Source of the DNA: Paragyromitra xinjiangensis | Taxonomy: Eukaryota; Ascomycota; Pezizomycetes; Pezizales; Discinaceae | NCBI GenBank assembly: GCA_038503065.1 | Contig: JBCAMK010000009.1 | Span: 1,550,001 to 1,614,000, forward strand | Length of the DNA stretch: 64,000 nucleotides | Reading direction: 5' to 3' | In this document: one piece after another, positions 12,029 to 24,566 of the stretch | How the letters are laid out: each line of letters begins with the position of its first letter | Position numbering within the stretch: the stretch's first letter is position 1 | Translations under genes and position numbers: made by a program | The notes under the pieces: generated by a model | The model's database searches: none | Seen by the model: only the letters and a program-made list of their open reading frames with translations | Told to the model about the DNA's origin: nothing

Positions 12029-13821
12029 ATGACTTGCTGTAGCAGACTGGCGCTTCGTCGCTTGCCGTTTTCCGTCCCCTCTATCACTCGCATCTCTAAT
12101 ACTACGGCTCTTCGCGCTACTTCTACTGCTCCACTGAGGGTGTGTCAGTCATCGATACGCTCCTATTCTCGTTTGTCTCAGGCGTCTTCTAACGGCCTTT
12201 TGTACACTGGTAGCAGGTGAGATTTGATTTTCCTTGGTATGAGTGCTGGAAAGGGGAGCTTATGAGTTTTTAGGAAACCGCAGCAGTTCGTTGAGGTTGC
12301 GTCATTTTACAATGCCCAAACTCGCTCATATGGTACATCACCATTTTTCATCCCAGGGGTCTATGCAGCTTGGATACTAATGTTTTCGTTCTATTATAGC
12401 GGACAAGATCGTCAAAGTGCCACAGATGGCGGAGTCAATATCGGAGGGTACTTTAAAACAGTGGACGAAAAGTTTGCACCCCAACTTTAGGGCTTTGGCC
12501 ATCTACTAAGATTTCTTATAGAGGTCGGCGACTTTGTTGAACAAGATGAGGAAATCGCTACTATTGAGACCGACAAGGTGAGCAGGGGAGGATACGTCAC
12601 GTTCTCCGGAAAGGCCCTAGGCTAATTTACCCGCCAGATTGACGTTGCCGTCAATGCTCCTGAGTCCGGCACTATCGTTGAGTTTTTCGCCCAGGAGGAT
12701 GATACCGTTACTGTTGGACAGGATCTGTTGAAGATAGAGTTGGGTGGTGCTCCCGCTGAGGGTAGTGGAAAGGCCGAGACGGCGAAGGAGGAGCCTAAGG
12801 GGCCGGCCGACTCCAAGCAGGAGCCTGGAAGCAAGGCTGCTCCCCCCAAGGAAGAGCGTGATTCAGCCCCCAAGGAGGAGAAGTCTACCCCGCCACCTTC
12901 AGAAAAGAAGGCTGAGCCTCCCAAGAAGGCGGAGCCACCAAAGAAGCAAGAGCCAACTCCTAAACAATCTGCTAATGAGCCCTTCGGCCAGCGTGAAGAG
13001 CGTCGTGTAAGTGCTACAACGATAGCTCTGAAAAGGTGGGCATGTCTGACTTTTGGGCTCTAGGTAAAAATGAACCGCATGCGTCTTAGGATCGCAGAGC
13101 GTTTGAAGCAGTCCCAGAATACGGCTGCTTCGTTGACTACCTTCAACGAAGTTGACATGTCTTCTCTTATGGAGATGCGAAAACAGTACAAGGATGCTGT
13201 CCTGAAGAAGACTGGTGTAAAGCTCGGCTTCATGAGCGCTTTCACTCATGCGTGTATTCTCGCCATGAAGGATGTTCCTGCTGTAAATGCATCCATCGAG
13301 GGGCCGAATGGAGGAGATACTATCGTGTATCGTGATTATGTCGATGTCAGTGTTGCTGTTGCGACGGAGAAGGGACTCGTTACCCCTGTCGTGAGGAACG
13401 CAGAGGCGTTGGACTTTGTTGGCATCGAGAAGGCGATTGCGGAGCTAGGACAGAAGGCTCGTGATGGAAAACTTACTATTGAGGATATGGCTGGAGGAAC
13501 CTTCACTATTTCCAATGGAGGTGTTTTCGGTTCGTTGATGGGAACTCCGATTATCAACCTTCCCCAGACCGCCGTGTTGGGTCTGCATGCTATCAAGGAT
13601 AAGCCGGTTGCCATCAATGGCAAGGTTGAGATCCGGCCTGTAAGCTTTATCCCATCCGGTTCATTTATTTACAATATTTATTTTCTAACGTTAAATTTCT
13701 CTAGATGATGTACCTTGCCCTGACCTATGACCATCGTCTCCTTGACGGTCGTGAGGCGGTTACTTTCTTGGTTAAAGTGAAGGAGTACATTGAGGACCCA
13801 AGGCGCATGCTTTTAGCTTAG
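12029..13821 (+). CDS. KGD2: Dihydrolipoamide succinyltransferase, E2 of 2-oxoglutarate dehydrogenase
   Basis: E2 core of the mitochondrial 2-oxoglutarate dehydrogenase complex; transfers the succinyl group from lipoyl-lysine to CoA in the TCA cycle. Seven exons: 12029-12216, 12274-12332, 12400-12471, 12522-12577, 12638-13006, 13064-13639, 13705-13821; 478 residues. Order: an Arg/Ser-rich mitochondrial presequence (about 1-75), a lipoyl domain (about 84-158) with the modified lysine K125 in IETDKIDV, a Pro/Lys/Glu-rich flexible linker (about 160-245), and the acyltransferase domain (about 250-478) with catalytic H450 and D454 in [12 protein letters not shown]. There is no peripheral subunit-binding domain, as usual for eukaryotic E2o. 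Intron 4 falls directly after the K125 codon. I start at [11 protein letters not shown] because its composition suits import; the in-frame ATG at 11978 would precede it with a non-presequence stretch. Confidence 0.97.
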
Positions 13822-14376
13822 ATTTTTTCTGATCGGATTGATTTCTGTTTCTCATTTCCTCCCTCTCCTTTGATTTTTAGTATTTCATCAATGCACAGTA
13901 TTCCTTTCTTTTGGGTGTAACAAGAGGTCTTTTAGCGGAGGCTCTCTTCCCGTAACTATAGCTTCGTCCTCTGCTTGGTCTTGCATAGCTTGATTTTATT
14001 TGTTGGTGATAGTGGGTAGGTTTACGGAGGAGCCATAAAATGGATTGCAGCATCAGTGGACTGGGTGAACCATGAGAGGGTTTGAATATATGGATGATCG
14101 ACTATCTTGTTAGCAACACTGCCAGAGAATAAAAATAAGCAAATAAAAACTCTACTTTATTACCTCTCTTACAAGTATAGGATTGGTATGATACCGACCC
14201 CACCGGTACCTTTGCTAAATGTTGCCGCTTGAATGGCCTGAAATTCCCGATACACAACCCTAACCTCAACCTGTCGCGTTTCCCAACCTTCGATCAAAGA
14301 AATCAGCATCTTACTTCACCACTCCACGTATATCAATTCTTGAAAATATTAACCACGAACTAAAGTTCAACGCGCT
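13822..14376. other. Intergenic KGD2 to orphan gene, with telobox
   Basis: KGD2 3' UTR followed by the promoter of the next gene. AACCCTAACC (14256-14265) is a telobox-type element about 115 bp before the next ATG. No gene is seen. Confidence 0.45.
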
Positions 14377-16843
14377 ATGGCCTTCGCCCCAAGCGCTTCA
14401 AGCGCTTCAGATCCTTCTAAAGACGACACCCTCAAAGCTCCTTTCCCACGCACAAACAACACTACCAGACCCTCACCCTCCACCCGTCGCCCACCTACCA
14501 CCGCTTCCTCCTCCTCTTCCACCAGTAAACCAATCCTCACTGCGCGCGCCCAAGCCGTACCTAACCGACAAACCACAATGCCCAGCAGCGGTAGCATTTC
14601 GGGTTCCATGGGGCCTCCGCCGGCAGGACGACGCAATGAGCGATTTGATCGTTTATTCTACACCAGCCCACTCCCAAGGGTATATAACGCCCTCTCTAGG
14701 AACGGATAGGGCTACAGCTAATTGGAGATGTGGAGGATAGTCTATAAGTCGTGCCTACAGCAACCTACAAGCTGCCAGTGGTGTTGCGCCTAGTACGACT
14801 TCTGTCACTGCGATTACGGGTGCTACTAGAACTACGGCTACTGTACCTTCTGCGCTTCGTATGGGTGTTATGACTGATGGGATTAATGTGGGTGGGACGA
14901 AGATAGCTCCGCGCAGGGCTCCTGGCGATGTTGGCGGTGGTGTGTCCGTACAAGGTCTGCTAGGAAAAGCTACTGAGGTGGGAGCTATAGTAGTAGAGGA
15001 GGATCCTGCACCAATAGTGTCACGTGGAGCTCGGGCACCAGAAGTGTCATCGGCGGATGGCCACAAATCGCATACTCTAAGCTCAAATGAAACATCTTTG
15101 GGCGCCGCTGAGGATCCAACCTCGGTGTCATCTCCGCCTGAACCACCCACCCAAGCCCGGAATGAAGATGACGCAGATATGCACGACACAACCGAAGATG
15201 AAGAGATTGATACTTCAGTGTGTAAGAAACCGGAGAATAGGACATACGAGGATAGCCAGAAGGGAGAAGCCCCAATCGTGGCCTCCGTAAATGCTGTCAA
15301 AAGGGGCAGCAAACGCTCAGACTCAAGTTCTCCCCCACCGACGCCGCCAAGGAAACTTGCGAGAACGGCTACTTCGTCGTCGCCGGGGCAGGTACGCAGT
15401 ACGCGGCCGAGTGGGAAAAAGCAGGGAGTCAAACTACGTACTTCACTAGGGGCTGCGATTGATGAACGGACGAATACGAAATCGAGACCAAGGGAGAAGG
15501 CTAGAAGGTCCTCTCTTAATGATACGGTGGAAAGACAGAGGGTGTGTACTTTTGGGTTTGGTTCCCATTTTTATAGTGTGATTATGAAGGCTTACGGACG
15601 CCATGTTATGCAGGGACGATCGGGACTATCCAGACTCTCTTCTTCACTACTTCGTCGTGATCAGAGCCAGGTTTGTTCTCAAACTGATTCCCATTTCGAT
15701 AATATTCGTTATTAACCTAATCCATTCCTCCGATAGCCTAATGCTCCTGCCTTTGAACGCCTCCCCGGTCAATCATCACCCCCACCTCCACCGGTAATAG
15801 CTCCAAAACGCGAGAGGCACACGAGTACACTACCGGGCTTCAAAGTCCCCCCTGGCATCCTCGGTGAGACCGGCAGTCTTTGGGACCCAGAAAGTGGGCG
15901 GAGGCAGTCAAGAAGGGTATCTGCGGGTTTACCATCCCCATTCCGCTCTGGTACAGCTCCTGCTTCCACAGAGAAGCGGGCTAGCAGGAACGACACTACC
16001 ACCAGTAGTTTTAGCGGGAAGACGAAGGAGCGATCAGCTTTTGGGGAGAGATCCTCGACTTCAGGCGAGACTCGAGGAAAGAAACTTACGAGAAAGTCCT
16101 TCGGTGATATTGGCAGCGGGGGAGCGGAGAGGGAGCGAAGGCTTTCTAGCTTGAGACCTAACTCCTCTACTAGTGAGAGTCAGGTCAGGAAATCTAAAAG
16201 GAGTTCCCTTGGTAGCGTCGAGAAGGCGGAGAAAGAGGTGCGATGGGTGTTCAGTGAAAGAACCTCTTCCTCAGAAGAAGAAATCACTACATCTACACCT
16301 GGGAGATTTACAAGAAGCTCCCTTGTTGAAAAAGAGACCGATAAGGCGGAGATACGGGAGACTCAAGAACACATAAAATCACTTGAGAAGGGGAAACTCA
16401 TACCGTCCAAATCCCAAGATGATAATATGACCCTCGCCCAGAACCAACCATCTCCAAGCCCACCTCTTATTCCTCCATCACTCCCACCAAAGACCAGGAG
16501 GTCAATCCGGAATTCTATTGATCTCACTTCGTTACCATCTACTGATACTTCCGCCGCCGCGGTTGGAGGGCAGGACCAAACTCCGCACCAGGCAAGCACA
16601 AAAAAAGCCCCACAGACATCTTGGGTAGTTGAAGAAACACCCCAAGCATCCACTACCACCGCTACCACCGCCGAAAGGACTGGGTTAGCGCGGTCGTGGG
16701 TAGTTAACGAGACGCCCCAACTTGAAAAGACACGGGTGATTGATGAAACACCTCAGCCTGAAAAGACCAAGAGGGTTACGAGGACATCGATTGGGCAGAA
16801 GGCAAAGAACCAGGAGTTTGAGTTCTCAGATGATGAGAAGTGA
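14377..16843 (+). CDS. Disordered nuclear-type protein of unknown function, SIM-like repeats
   Basis: I do not recognise the family. Four exons: 14377-14679, 14741-15541, 15614-15670, 15737-16843; 755 residues, all joins in phase 0. The protein is almost wholly low-complexity: Ser, Thr, Pro, Lys/Arg and Glu, with no signal peptide or membrane segment and several basic patches (PPRKLART, KSRPREKARRSS) suggesting a nuclear location. Near the C-terminus a short motif recurs three times: WVVEETPQ (about 683), WVVNETPQ (708) and RVIDETPQ (about 720). A related AIVVEED lies near 183. Each has a V/I-V/I core beside acidic residues, as in SUMO-interacting motifs, followed by a TP site. It ends in acidic FEFSDDEK. 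It sits among chromatin genes and has a telobox upstream. A role in chromatin or SUMO biology is inference only. Confidence 0.75.
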
Positions 16844-17868
16844 ATTGAAGAAATACCAGTAAACTATGAATAGGGTTTAGAATGGAAATGATGGAATGGG
16901 GCATGGATATCAGACGATAAAAAAACATCTACTAGTGCTTCAGTGACTCTCCGCTACGACAGACACTGTGTCTCTATGCTCCTAAACTTGCTCTGAAGCT
17001 GTACTTGATATTGCATTCCGGTTTGTATATTTATGTGTAGCTCGTTCTTCCATTATCTATCCTGCCGTGTAGAAGCACCGATACCACACCATTTCAACAC
17101 ATGTTCCGCCGTGTATTACTGGTCGGTTTTACCTTCCTACTTCAGTATGTCATTGTAGATGTTCGATCCCTAGCCTACTACTACCGTCCGAGTGATTTGT
17201 CAACTGCTTGTTAATGATTTTTTATTTTCCCCACTTAGCATTCGTCTATCCCAGTATCTCACCAAAACGTTATCCCTCTCCTATTCTCGATATTTTCCAC
17301 CCAAAGAGAAGCGTCTACTCCCGTACTATTATATAATTATGTTAGTATCAAAAGAAAAATAATCCGAAGATCAGGATACTTTAAACTCATATCTTGCCAC
17401 CATAAAGTACAAAGTTCCATGGCGAATGACCGGTAAAACAAGTAATGAGTTAAACTAGACATTCCATTGCATGAAACAATTACAGGAAAACAGAATCGTA
17501 GAAGAGCCCCAAAAAACAAACGCGTTCATTGAACCCCCCAGCATTTCAGCGCTATAGTACAATACAGGATGATAAAAAGGAAAAGTAACCCCCGGCCGAG
17601 AGAAAAATGAATCCCGAATACCCAAGAATGACCCTTCAGGTTTGAATTAATCATAGAATCCATACCCGAAAAACCAAACAAAAAAAAAAAAACAGTAGAA
17701 GACACCGACACCCCAAACTTTATTTGATTCCCATCAACTACCACCCCATTTCAAACAACCCCAAAAACTGAATGCCATATCACCGGTTTGGCCCAGGAAA
17801 TGGATAACAGTGAATGAAAGCAGTCGAAATTAAGCCCTCCGATTTTGTATTGAATTCAAACGAAATGA
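16844..17868. other. Convergent 3' regions of the orphan gene and H2A
   Basis: Two genes converge here. From about 17330 to 17868 the + strand is A/C-rich with A-runs (for example near 17680-17693), i.e. T/G-rich in the H2A direction, fitting a long H2A 3' UTR. No gene is supported. Confidence 0.5.
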
Positions 17869-18505
<637 letters not shown>

Positions 18506-19247
18506 TGTGATTTAGAGTGTTTTTTGGTTGTGGTTTTGAAAAAGTTGGTATAGGCGAAGGTTACTTCGTTTGAGCGAGATGACGCGTGAAAGTGGACGTG
18601 GAGGAGCGGGGCTGTTGGTGTTGAAAGATGGATGAACGAGAGAAGAAGAGAAGTGGTCAAGCGATGGGCGATGGCTCAGTCTTTATAGGGCGTGATTGGG
18701 GGCGGGTTGCATCACACGAAAGCAGGAAAGCAAGAAGCGGTAGCGACACACGAATAAATTCTCTGGCGAGAGGGCGCCAAAACAGTCGACATCGATCTAG
18801 CGCGTCAGATAGTGCCAGGGTTAGGGAAGCCCGGTCACTTGGGGCGCGTTCGGCTAAGTCACAAATGCGAGGCTGGGTGGTGCTAGGATATGCGACCAGC
18901 GGAATGAAGGGGTGAAGTGACGCTGCTGCAGCAACGAAACCCTCGCGGAGACGGACCAGCTGCAGCATCCAACAAAAAAACAAGACACTGTGCAACGTTC
19001 CCAAAACTCCCAGCCACATGCGTTTTTATGGTCCCCCTGTCTGTTGATGTGGTTCGAGCTGGTGTCGCTATAAGAACCCCATCGCTCCCCACGCGTCTTC
19101 CTTCTTCTCTGTTCCCTCCCATCCACCACCACACTGTCCATTCTAAACTTACGCCAGACCGCTACTCCCCGTCGCCATCGCATTTCCGACTCACGTTCAC
19201 CCTTTCTAAAAATCAAATAGTTGACTCCGATTTCCAAATCAGACAAT
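18506..19247. promoter_or_regulatory. Divergent H2A/H2B promoter
   Basis: Shared 742 bp spacer. On the H2A side are ACGCGT (18582-18587, 77 bp before the ATG), TATAAAG (18687-18681) and CCAAT (18699-18695). On the H2B side are ACGCGT (19091-19096, about 150 bp before the ATG), the TATA-like CTATAAGA (19069-19076) and a CT-rich leader (about 19085-19200). Near the middle is AGGGTTAGGG (18817-18826), a telobox. ACGCGT is the MluI cell-cycle box core. The mirrored layout supports coordinated S-phase expression. Confidence 0.65.
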
Positions 19248-19935
19248 ATGCCTCCTAAAGCCGCTGAGAAGAAGCCCACCACCGCCGGAAAGGCCCCCGC
19301 TGGAAAAGCCCCCGAGAAGAAGGTTTGTTTGCGCTTTTCCTTTTTCTTTTTCGGTTTTTACCCGATTTTTTTTCCCTCCCACTTTTTTTCCGGATTTGAA
19401 ATCATCCACCAATACAATTTAAATCATTTCTGACTCGATCGTTACCCCGCTTTAGGAAGCCGGAAAGAAAACTGCTGCTGCTGGTGGCGAGAAGAAGAAG
19501 CGCACCAAGACCAGAAAGGAGACCTACTCTTCTTACATTTACAAGGGTTTGTGCAATCCAAATCGATTTATTTTATCGAAGGTTACCGTCAGCTGACGCG
19601 TCCTTTTCTTGCAGTTTTGAAACAGGTTCACCCTGACACCGGTATTTCCAACCGTGCCATGTCAATCCTGAACTCTTTCGTCAACGGTATGTTTTATCCA
19701 ATATAGAAATCCCATTCTTCAACATAGATTTAGGAATTCTAACTTATATTATCTAGACATTTTCGAGCGTGTTGCGACTGAGGCCTCAAAGCTTGCTGCT
19801 TACAACAAGAAGTCCACCATCTCTTCTCGTGAGATCCAGACCTCTGTCCGCCTCATCCTCCCTGGTGAACTCGCCAAACACGCCGTCTCTGAGGGCACCA
19901 AGGCTGTTACCAAGTACTCTTCTTCTACGAAATAA
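19248..19935 (+). CDS. Histone H2B
   Basis: Core nucleosome histone, partner of H2A. Four exons: 19248-19322, 19456-19546, 19615-19686, 19757-19935; 138 residues. It has a Lys/Ala/Pro-rich N-tail ([20 protein letters not shown], then EKKEAGKKTA), the fold segments [40 protein letters not shown] and [20 protein letters not shown], and the C-terminal helix [20 protein letters not shown]. The lysine in AVTKYSSS is the position equivalent to the one monoubiquitinated by Bre1 in yeast. Three introns in a fungal H2B gene imply polyadenylated rather than stem-loop mRNA, and no histone stem-loop follows the stop. Confidence 0.98.
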
Positions 19936-22900
19936 ATGAATCCTTGAATCAACGAGCAAAAAAAAAGCGAGGGGAAACAACGGTTCTGTTTTAAGGATTC
20001 TTGATTTGGTCTTTCTTCAATAACAACTTGGTCGGAATAATACTTTGCCCCGAGGTGTTCAATGATTGAAAAGCCTTCTTAGGAATCTTTTGTGTTTGTT
20101 TTGTGTCTAATTATATTAAGCCTTTTTCTTTTTTGCGGGGTCTTGGCTTATGGTTTTTTCGGGGCACTTCGGTGTGTTCAATGGTTTTTTTTCTTGAATT
20201 TTTTTCCTTTTTTTTCTGTCAACGGGGTCACGCGAACTTGTATATTAGGAAATGCCGGGCGGTTGAAATTACTGGGTTTTTTTTACAATATTCGCAGTGG
20301 TTTCTTTAACAAATTCAGGTGCTTCGTACCAGTCCTATGACGCATTGGTTGGTCCTCGAATGTGAGATTATGATTTGTCGGTTTACTCTAATACATGGCT
20401 TTGGTACCTGGCGCATTTCCCGGTTGTTTGGTTTACGATAACCGAAATTCTACCGAGTTTTCGAGAACATTCCCGCTTACAGTTCATATCAATAACCCAA
20501 ATTAGCCATGCTACAGTGAATGTTTACCAGCTCTAGAGCTAGAGACCCCAAATATTAATGATCAAAATATCCACCAGAAAATTATCCTCACAGATATACA
20601 ATGAAGACTGATGAAAAAAAGATTTCCTGGTCCCAGGAATAGATAGGAACTGTAATTTAATCAATCCTTATGAACTGACGAATTTCAACTCGCAAAAGCG
20701 CCGGGAAGGATAAAATTTGAAGCAAAACCACTACGGTTGAAACTGGTGGGTCTATGGGACTATGCTACTGATGAATTTGTATCCTACATATTTTCATGAA
20801 CATACACCTTGCCCTCTATTACTTGCTTGTTAAAACGCACAGTAAATAAAAATTACGAAGACAGTAAGAATGAGCAACACCTGGTGACTACCCCGCATAC
20901 GGAACTACCAAACCGAACAATTACTGTCATACTGGTCCAGTAAATACTTTAGCAGCCACTGTTAGGTCAATCTATGCAGGTACATGACTAGGTTCTGACA
21001 GGATAGTGATTCGGTTGGTTGTGGTTGGTGGATCGTGGTGTATCATTACCTGCAGCTAGAGATGCCAGTACAACTCATCGACCAACAATGAAAATCCCAA
21101 CATATTTTTTTCTCTTTCGGACTCCTGCGACCCTGTACCCTTTCAGAAATTTAAAGCCGGGAATAGGTTAGGCAATACATGCCAAAACCACGATCGTGGT
21201 GATAGGCACGCAAAAAGATCTGAACGTATCACCACTATCACATTAATCGAGCGTTGCACCCAACACTACTGAACTACCTGCATTTCAGATCCCGCGAAAA
21301 TGTTCTGAGTGTTATAAAAGTTCAACTAATATGTTGTGGGGGTATATGTTACCTAGTGCCTTTGCGTTGCTTAGCTGTTCTTTTTGTTCGTTAAATAAAA
21401 CCTAATTATCGAGTGATAGTCTATGTACTCAGCCCCAGATTCTTCGGTAGATATTTCCGGGGACGTGATCGCGCTGTCATGTGTCAAACTTCCAGGGGCA
21501 TTGCCGACTGCACACGCCTTATCACGACATCAAGCTTATCGTAATACTTAGTCGCAATTCTGAGCTGTGAGTACACCTAACCCTGACAGAATACTTTATG
21601 GTTTGGTATGCTCGTTTAGCCTTTAGTTTCTCTAGCTTAAGACAAATTATCTACCATTGGATTTCGTATTTCGCGTAGGACCGGAGTTCATTGTAACTGA
21701 CTTCTAGAGTTCGGATGTTGCTTTTGCTGCAAAATGCAGGGGGAAGGGGAAGCACGCGCTAGTAATTTCACGACGCGTCGCGTTGCTTGGATGTCTCCAT
21801 GTCACTGGATTACCAACCTCCTCTTTATCACACCTTCCTTGCTAAAACCCCATTCCACTTTCCTCGATCAACCAATGTCGTACCAGTAGGACTCCTGATC
21901 AGACATACACGGCCCGGAAAGCTCGTGCCTGCCAAATGAAACTCTATGAATACGCAGACTTCTCACGTCGCAAATTACATTCGATGCTGCGAGTACTTTT
22001 ATCCTGTAGCTACTACGAAATTGAATGGCTTGTCGCTCCTTACCACACACATCAAGCCTATAGAATTTGCTCTATTCTTCCAGCGAATTGAGCAGCTTTG
22101 TGATTACATGTATGAAGTGGATCTATGAAATAAGGAAAATAATAATTGGTTAGCGTTTCTGGAGTCACAAAGCCCTGAGAACATTAGGTCTGGACTTGGG
22201 TAATGTCAGAATGTCTCTACTTGTTCTCTAGCTGTGGGAAGGCTCTGGTGTTTTATCTGATCGTCCTGTCATTATGTGGCTGTCAGAAGGTTAAAGTGTC
22301 ATTTGATATCACATTTCTTAAAAACTATAGTATACTTTAGTGGGCATGGTAGTTTATCGGTGTTTCTAGAACTCGATGGCTGCATCTGGCGTGAGGATGC
22401 CTTTGCGTGGTATGCCAACACATTTCAATGGGATAACCACTTTTATGGGGTCCAGCATACAATCAGTCATCACATCCCTGGAGACATTTTTTGGTTGCAT
22501 AGGAAAATGGCCTTCGGATTCCGACACTCGGTGATGATAGGTCCTTCCAGAGATTGTTAATTACAGGACAGGTTTCATAAGCGAGTCGTTGTGGGTTAGC
22601 TATGTACTAAGGGAAAGTTTGGGAGAATTTGTTAGATGAGTATTTAGTAGTCTATGATTGTAGCTGTGAAAAAGAAAATATTCGGCAAGGCAAACGTTCG
22701 GTCGGTCTGGCATAGTCTCAGGGATGCAAGGCTGGAGAAGTTTCCTGAGCTGGCAAGTGTGGAAACATCGTCGCGGCTGATGTGAGTGATATTTCGTGAT
22801 TAAAAATACTCAACGTATTGGTTATCCTCTAGACTGTAGCTCCTCACGCAACGAAATTCAATACTTTGGGCTTTAGTTGCTTGTTTTTTTCTAGAGATCT

Positions 22901-23314
22901 TTAATCTAAGCTTGTCATGATAGCAGAGATAATAGGCCTTGTTAAGTCTCTGTTTATGAATTCCCAGCTGTAAAATAAAAGAATTTGCTGGGATATGTGA
23001 ATATCCCAGGCCGAGGTGTTTCGAATTCGCTAACTGGAGTCCGTGGAAATACCCAACTACGATCTAGGGGATAAGTTCACGTATAACAATTTTGGAATAG
23101 AGGGATTAGGGGAAGTCCATAAATCTACAGCGTTCGTGCTTATTTTCCGCAAGAGGCTATCATAATGCATAAATACGCCCCGAATCCAATCTATCTAATC
23201 TAGGTGCCCGCCTAACCTGAGCCCAAGCTCAGATCCAAGCTCCGGAAAGTCCCCCAAAATTAGGGGAGCCCCAAAAAATTCCTGGAGGATCTCATCCTTC
23301 CAGATCCTCATCCT
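19936..23314. other. 3.4 kb gene-poor region between H2B and ECO1
   Basis: 19936 to about 20340 is strongly T/G-rich on the + strand and is probably the H2B 3' UTR. The rest has no gene I can support. A 94-codon open frame near 22276 starts at GTG, not ATG, and has no family motif beyond a chance-like YFSGHG. An isolated ACGCGT lies at 21773-21778 and a TACATGTA palindrome at 22105. Confidence 0.45.
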
Positions 23315-24478
23315 TCATACCTCTTCAACATAAACTGACCATTTTTCCTTCGCCCGTCTATCGACTCCGAACCACTTTCTTGCTAGTTCGCTTCCACTTT
23401 CAGTTGGTTGACTAAACGCAACCATGTTTTTCTCCAAGCGCATACCATATATAAATGTCTCTCTTGCACAGTCCAAAAGTCTGGCGGCGATGCCCTGGCG
23501 GCGATGAGACGAACAGGTCCAGATGCGTGATATGCCAAGAAGGGCTGGTTGTGGTGTATCTGATATAGATACTGAGCTTCCCTTTACCCGGTCCTCAGTG
23601 GAAGACTGCGTACTATTGAGTACGTAGTAAGCTTTTCTTATTCGCTCCGCCAGACACAACCCAATGCACTTTTTGCCTTGGATGTAGAGGTACACTTTGA
23701 ATTTCTCCCCATCATCCTCGTCTCGACCCGTTGCGCCCCATAGTACACCCTCCTCAATCTCCGCTGCCCCCAGCTCTGAATCTGCAACCTCGAGCACCTC
23801 CTTCGCTTTTCGTTTCTCCGCAGGTGTCCCCTTCCTGTCCACCATGAGCACATGAGCATCTCCTTCATCCGATTTCCATACCACCCTCTTATCTTTGTCT
23901 TTCAGCGATTTAAGGGTAAAATCCACACCACCAACAGACTTCGCATGGAATCGCTTATGCAACGCTTCATCATCAGGGGTTGAAGGGTGGTATGACATCC
24001 CGCAGGCACGACAGGTAATTTGGAGTGGTTGACCAAGGTCGATCGTCATTTGGGTTAACTGCTTTGGTTTTTTGTTTTGTTTTTGCATGTTTGGGGAGGC
24101 CGCGGAGGTGGTTGGGCGGCGGCGACTAGAAGGAGCAGATGCGCGGGTAAAGAAATTGAAATGCGGCTTCTTTTTGACCGGTAATGGCGAGGAGGGTGGG
24201 GGTGGGGAAGATGCAGGTGTATCTGATGATTCTGCTACGTCATCTACCTCGGAAGTGGTAGGGGCGGAGGGAGAGTGCGGAAAAGATGTGGGTAGGGGTT
24301 CATCGTTTTCGTTGATTAGGCGGCGGCGTTTGGGGGTGTGGGAAGAGGAAGTTGGGAGAGGGGCGGTGGGTTTGCGGGAGTAGGTTGTGCGTGGTGGGCG
24401 ACTAGATAACGCGTTAGCAAGAAACCATAGACACAAAGTCAGGAGCGGGGAATACCGTTTCCTCACAATATCGTTCAT
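23315..24478 (-). CDS. ECO1: Cohesin acetyltransferase Eco1 (ESCO family)
   Basis: Acetylates the Smc3 subunit during S phase to establish sister-chromatid cohesion. Two exons: 24478-24456 and 24401-23315; 369 residues. Features: a basic start (MNDIVRKRRPPRTTYSRK) and a Ser/Pro-rich linker, then a C2H2 zinc finger from about residue 138 (CRACGMSYHPST, HKRFH). The C-terminal GNAT-type acetyltransferase domain has the family signatures ISRIWTCSSHRRQGIAARLL and AFSQPTESGSELARKWFG. The single intron (54 nt, donor GTATTC, branch-like GCTAACG, acceptor TCTAG) keeps frame and has no stop, so the open frame runs through it and further upstream. I remove it because the spliced N-terminus matches the family's basic start. 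ACGCGT lies 83 bp upstream. Confidence 0.94.
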   Translation of the reverse strand: MNDIVRKRYSPLLTLCLWFLANALSSRPPRTTYSRKPTAPLPTSSSHTPKRRRLINENDEPLPTSFPHSPSAPTTSEVDDVAESSDTPASSPPPPSSPLPVKKKPHFNFFTRASAPSSRRRPTTSAASPNMQKQNKKPKQLTQMTIDLGQPLQITCRACGMSYHPSTPDDEALHKRFHAKSVGGVDFTLKSLKDKDKRVVWKSDEGDAHVLMVDRKGTPAEKRKAKEVLEVADSELGAAEIEEGVLWGATGRDEDDGEKFKVYLYIQGKKCIGLCLAERIRKAYYVLNSTQSSTEDRVKGSSVSISDTPQPALLGISRIWTCSSHRRQGIAARLLDCARETFIYGMRLEKNMVAFSQPTESGSELARKWFGVDRRAKEKWSVYVEEV

Positions 24479-24548
24479 AGTGAGTATGAATCGTGGAAAT
24501 TGAGGCTGACAGAGGGGGGTTGGGTGCACGACAGGACGTGTGGTGTTG

Positions 24549-24566
24549 ACGCGCTGGAAGACGCGT
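24549..24566 (-). promoter_or_regulatory. MCB boxes upstream of ECO1
   Basis: ACGCGT at 24561-24566 and GACGCG at 24549-24554, about 70-90 bp before the ECO1 start: two MluI-cell-cycle-type boxes in tandem. ECO1 acts only in S phase, so MBF-type control is reasonable. Confidence 0.5.

Noticed and set aside
22276..22560. 94-codon frame containing YFSGHG, reminiscent of a caspase-like motif
   Set aside because: It starts at GTG rather than ATG, has no second catalytic motif and no splice partners.
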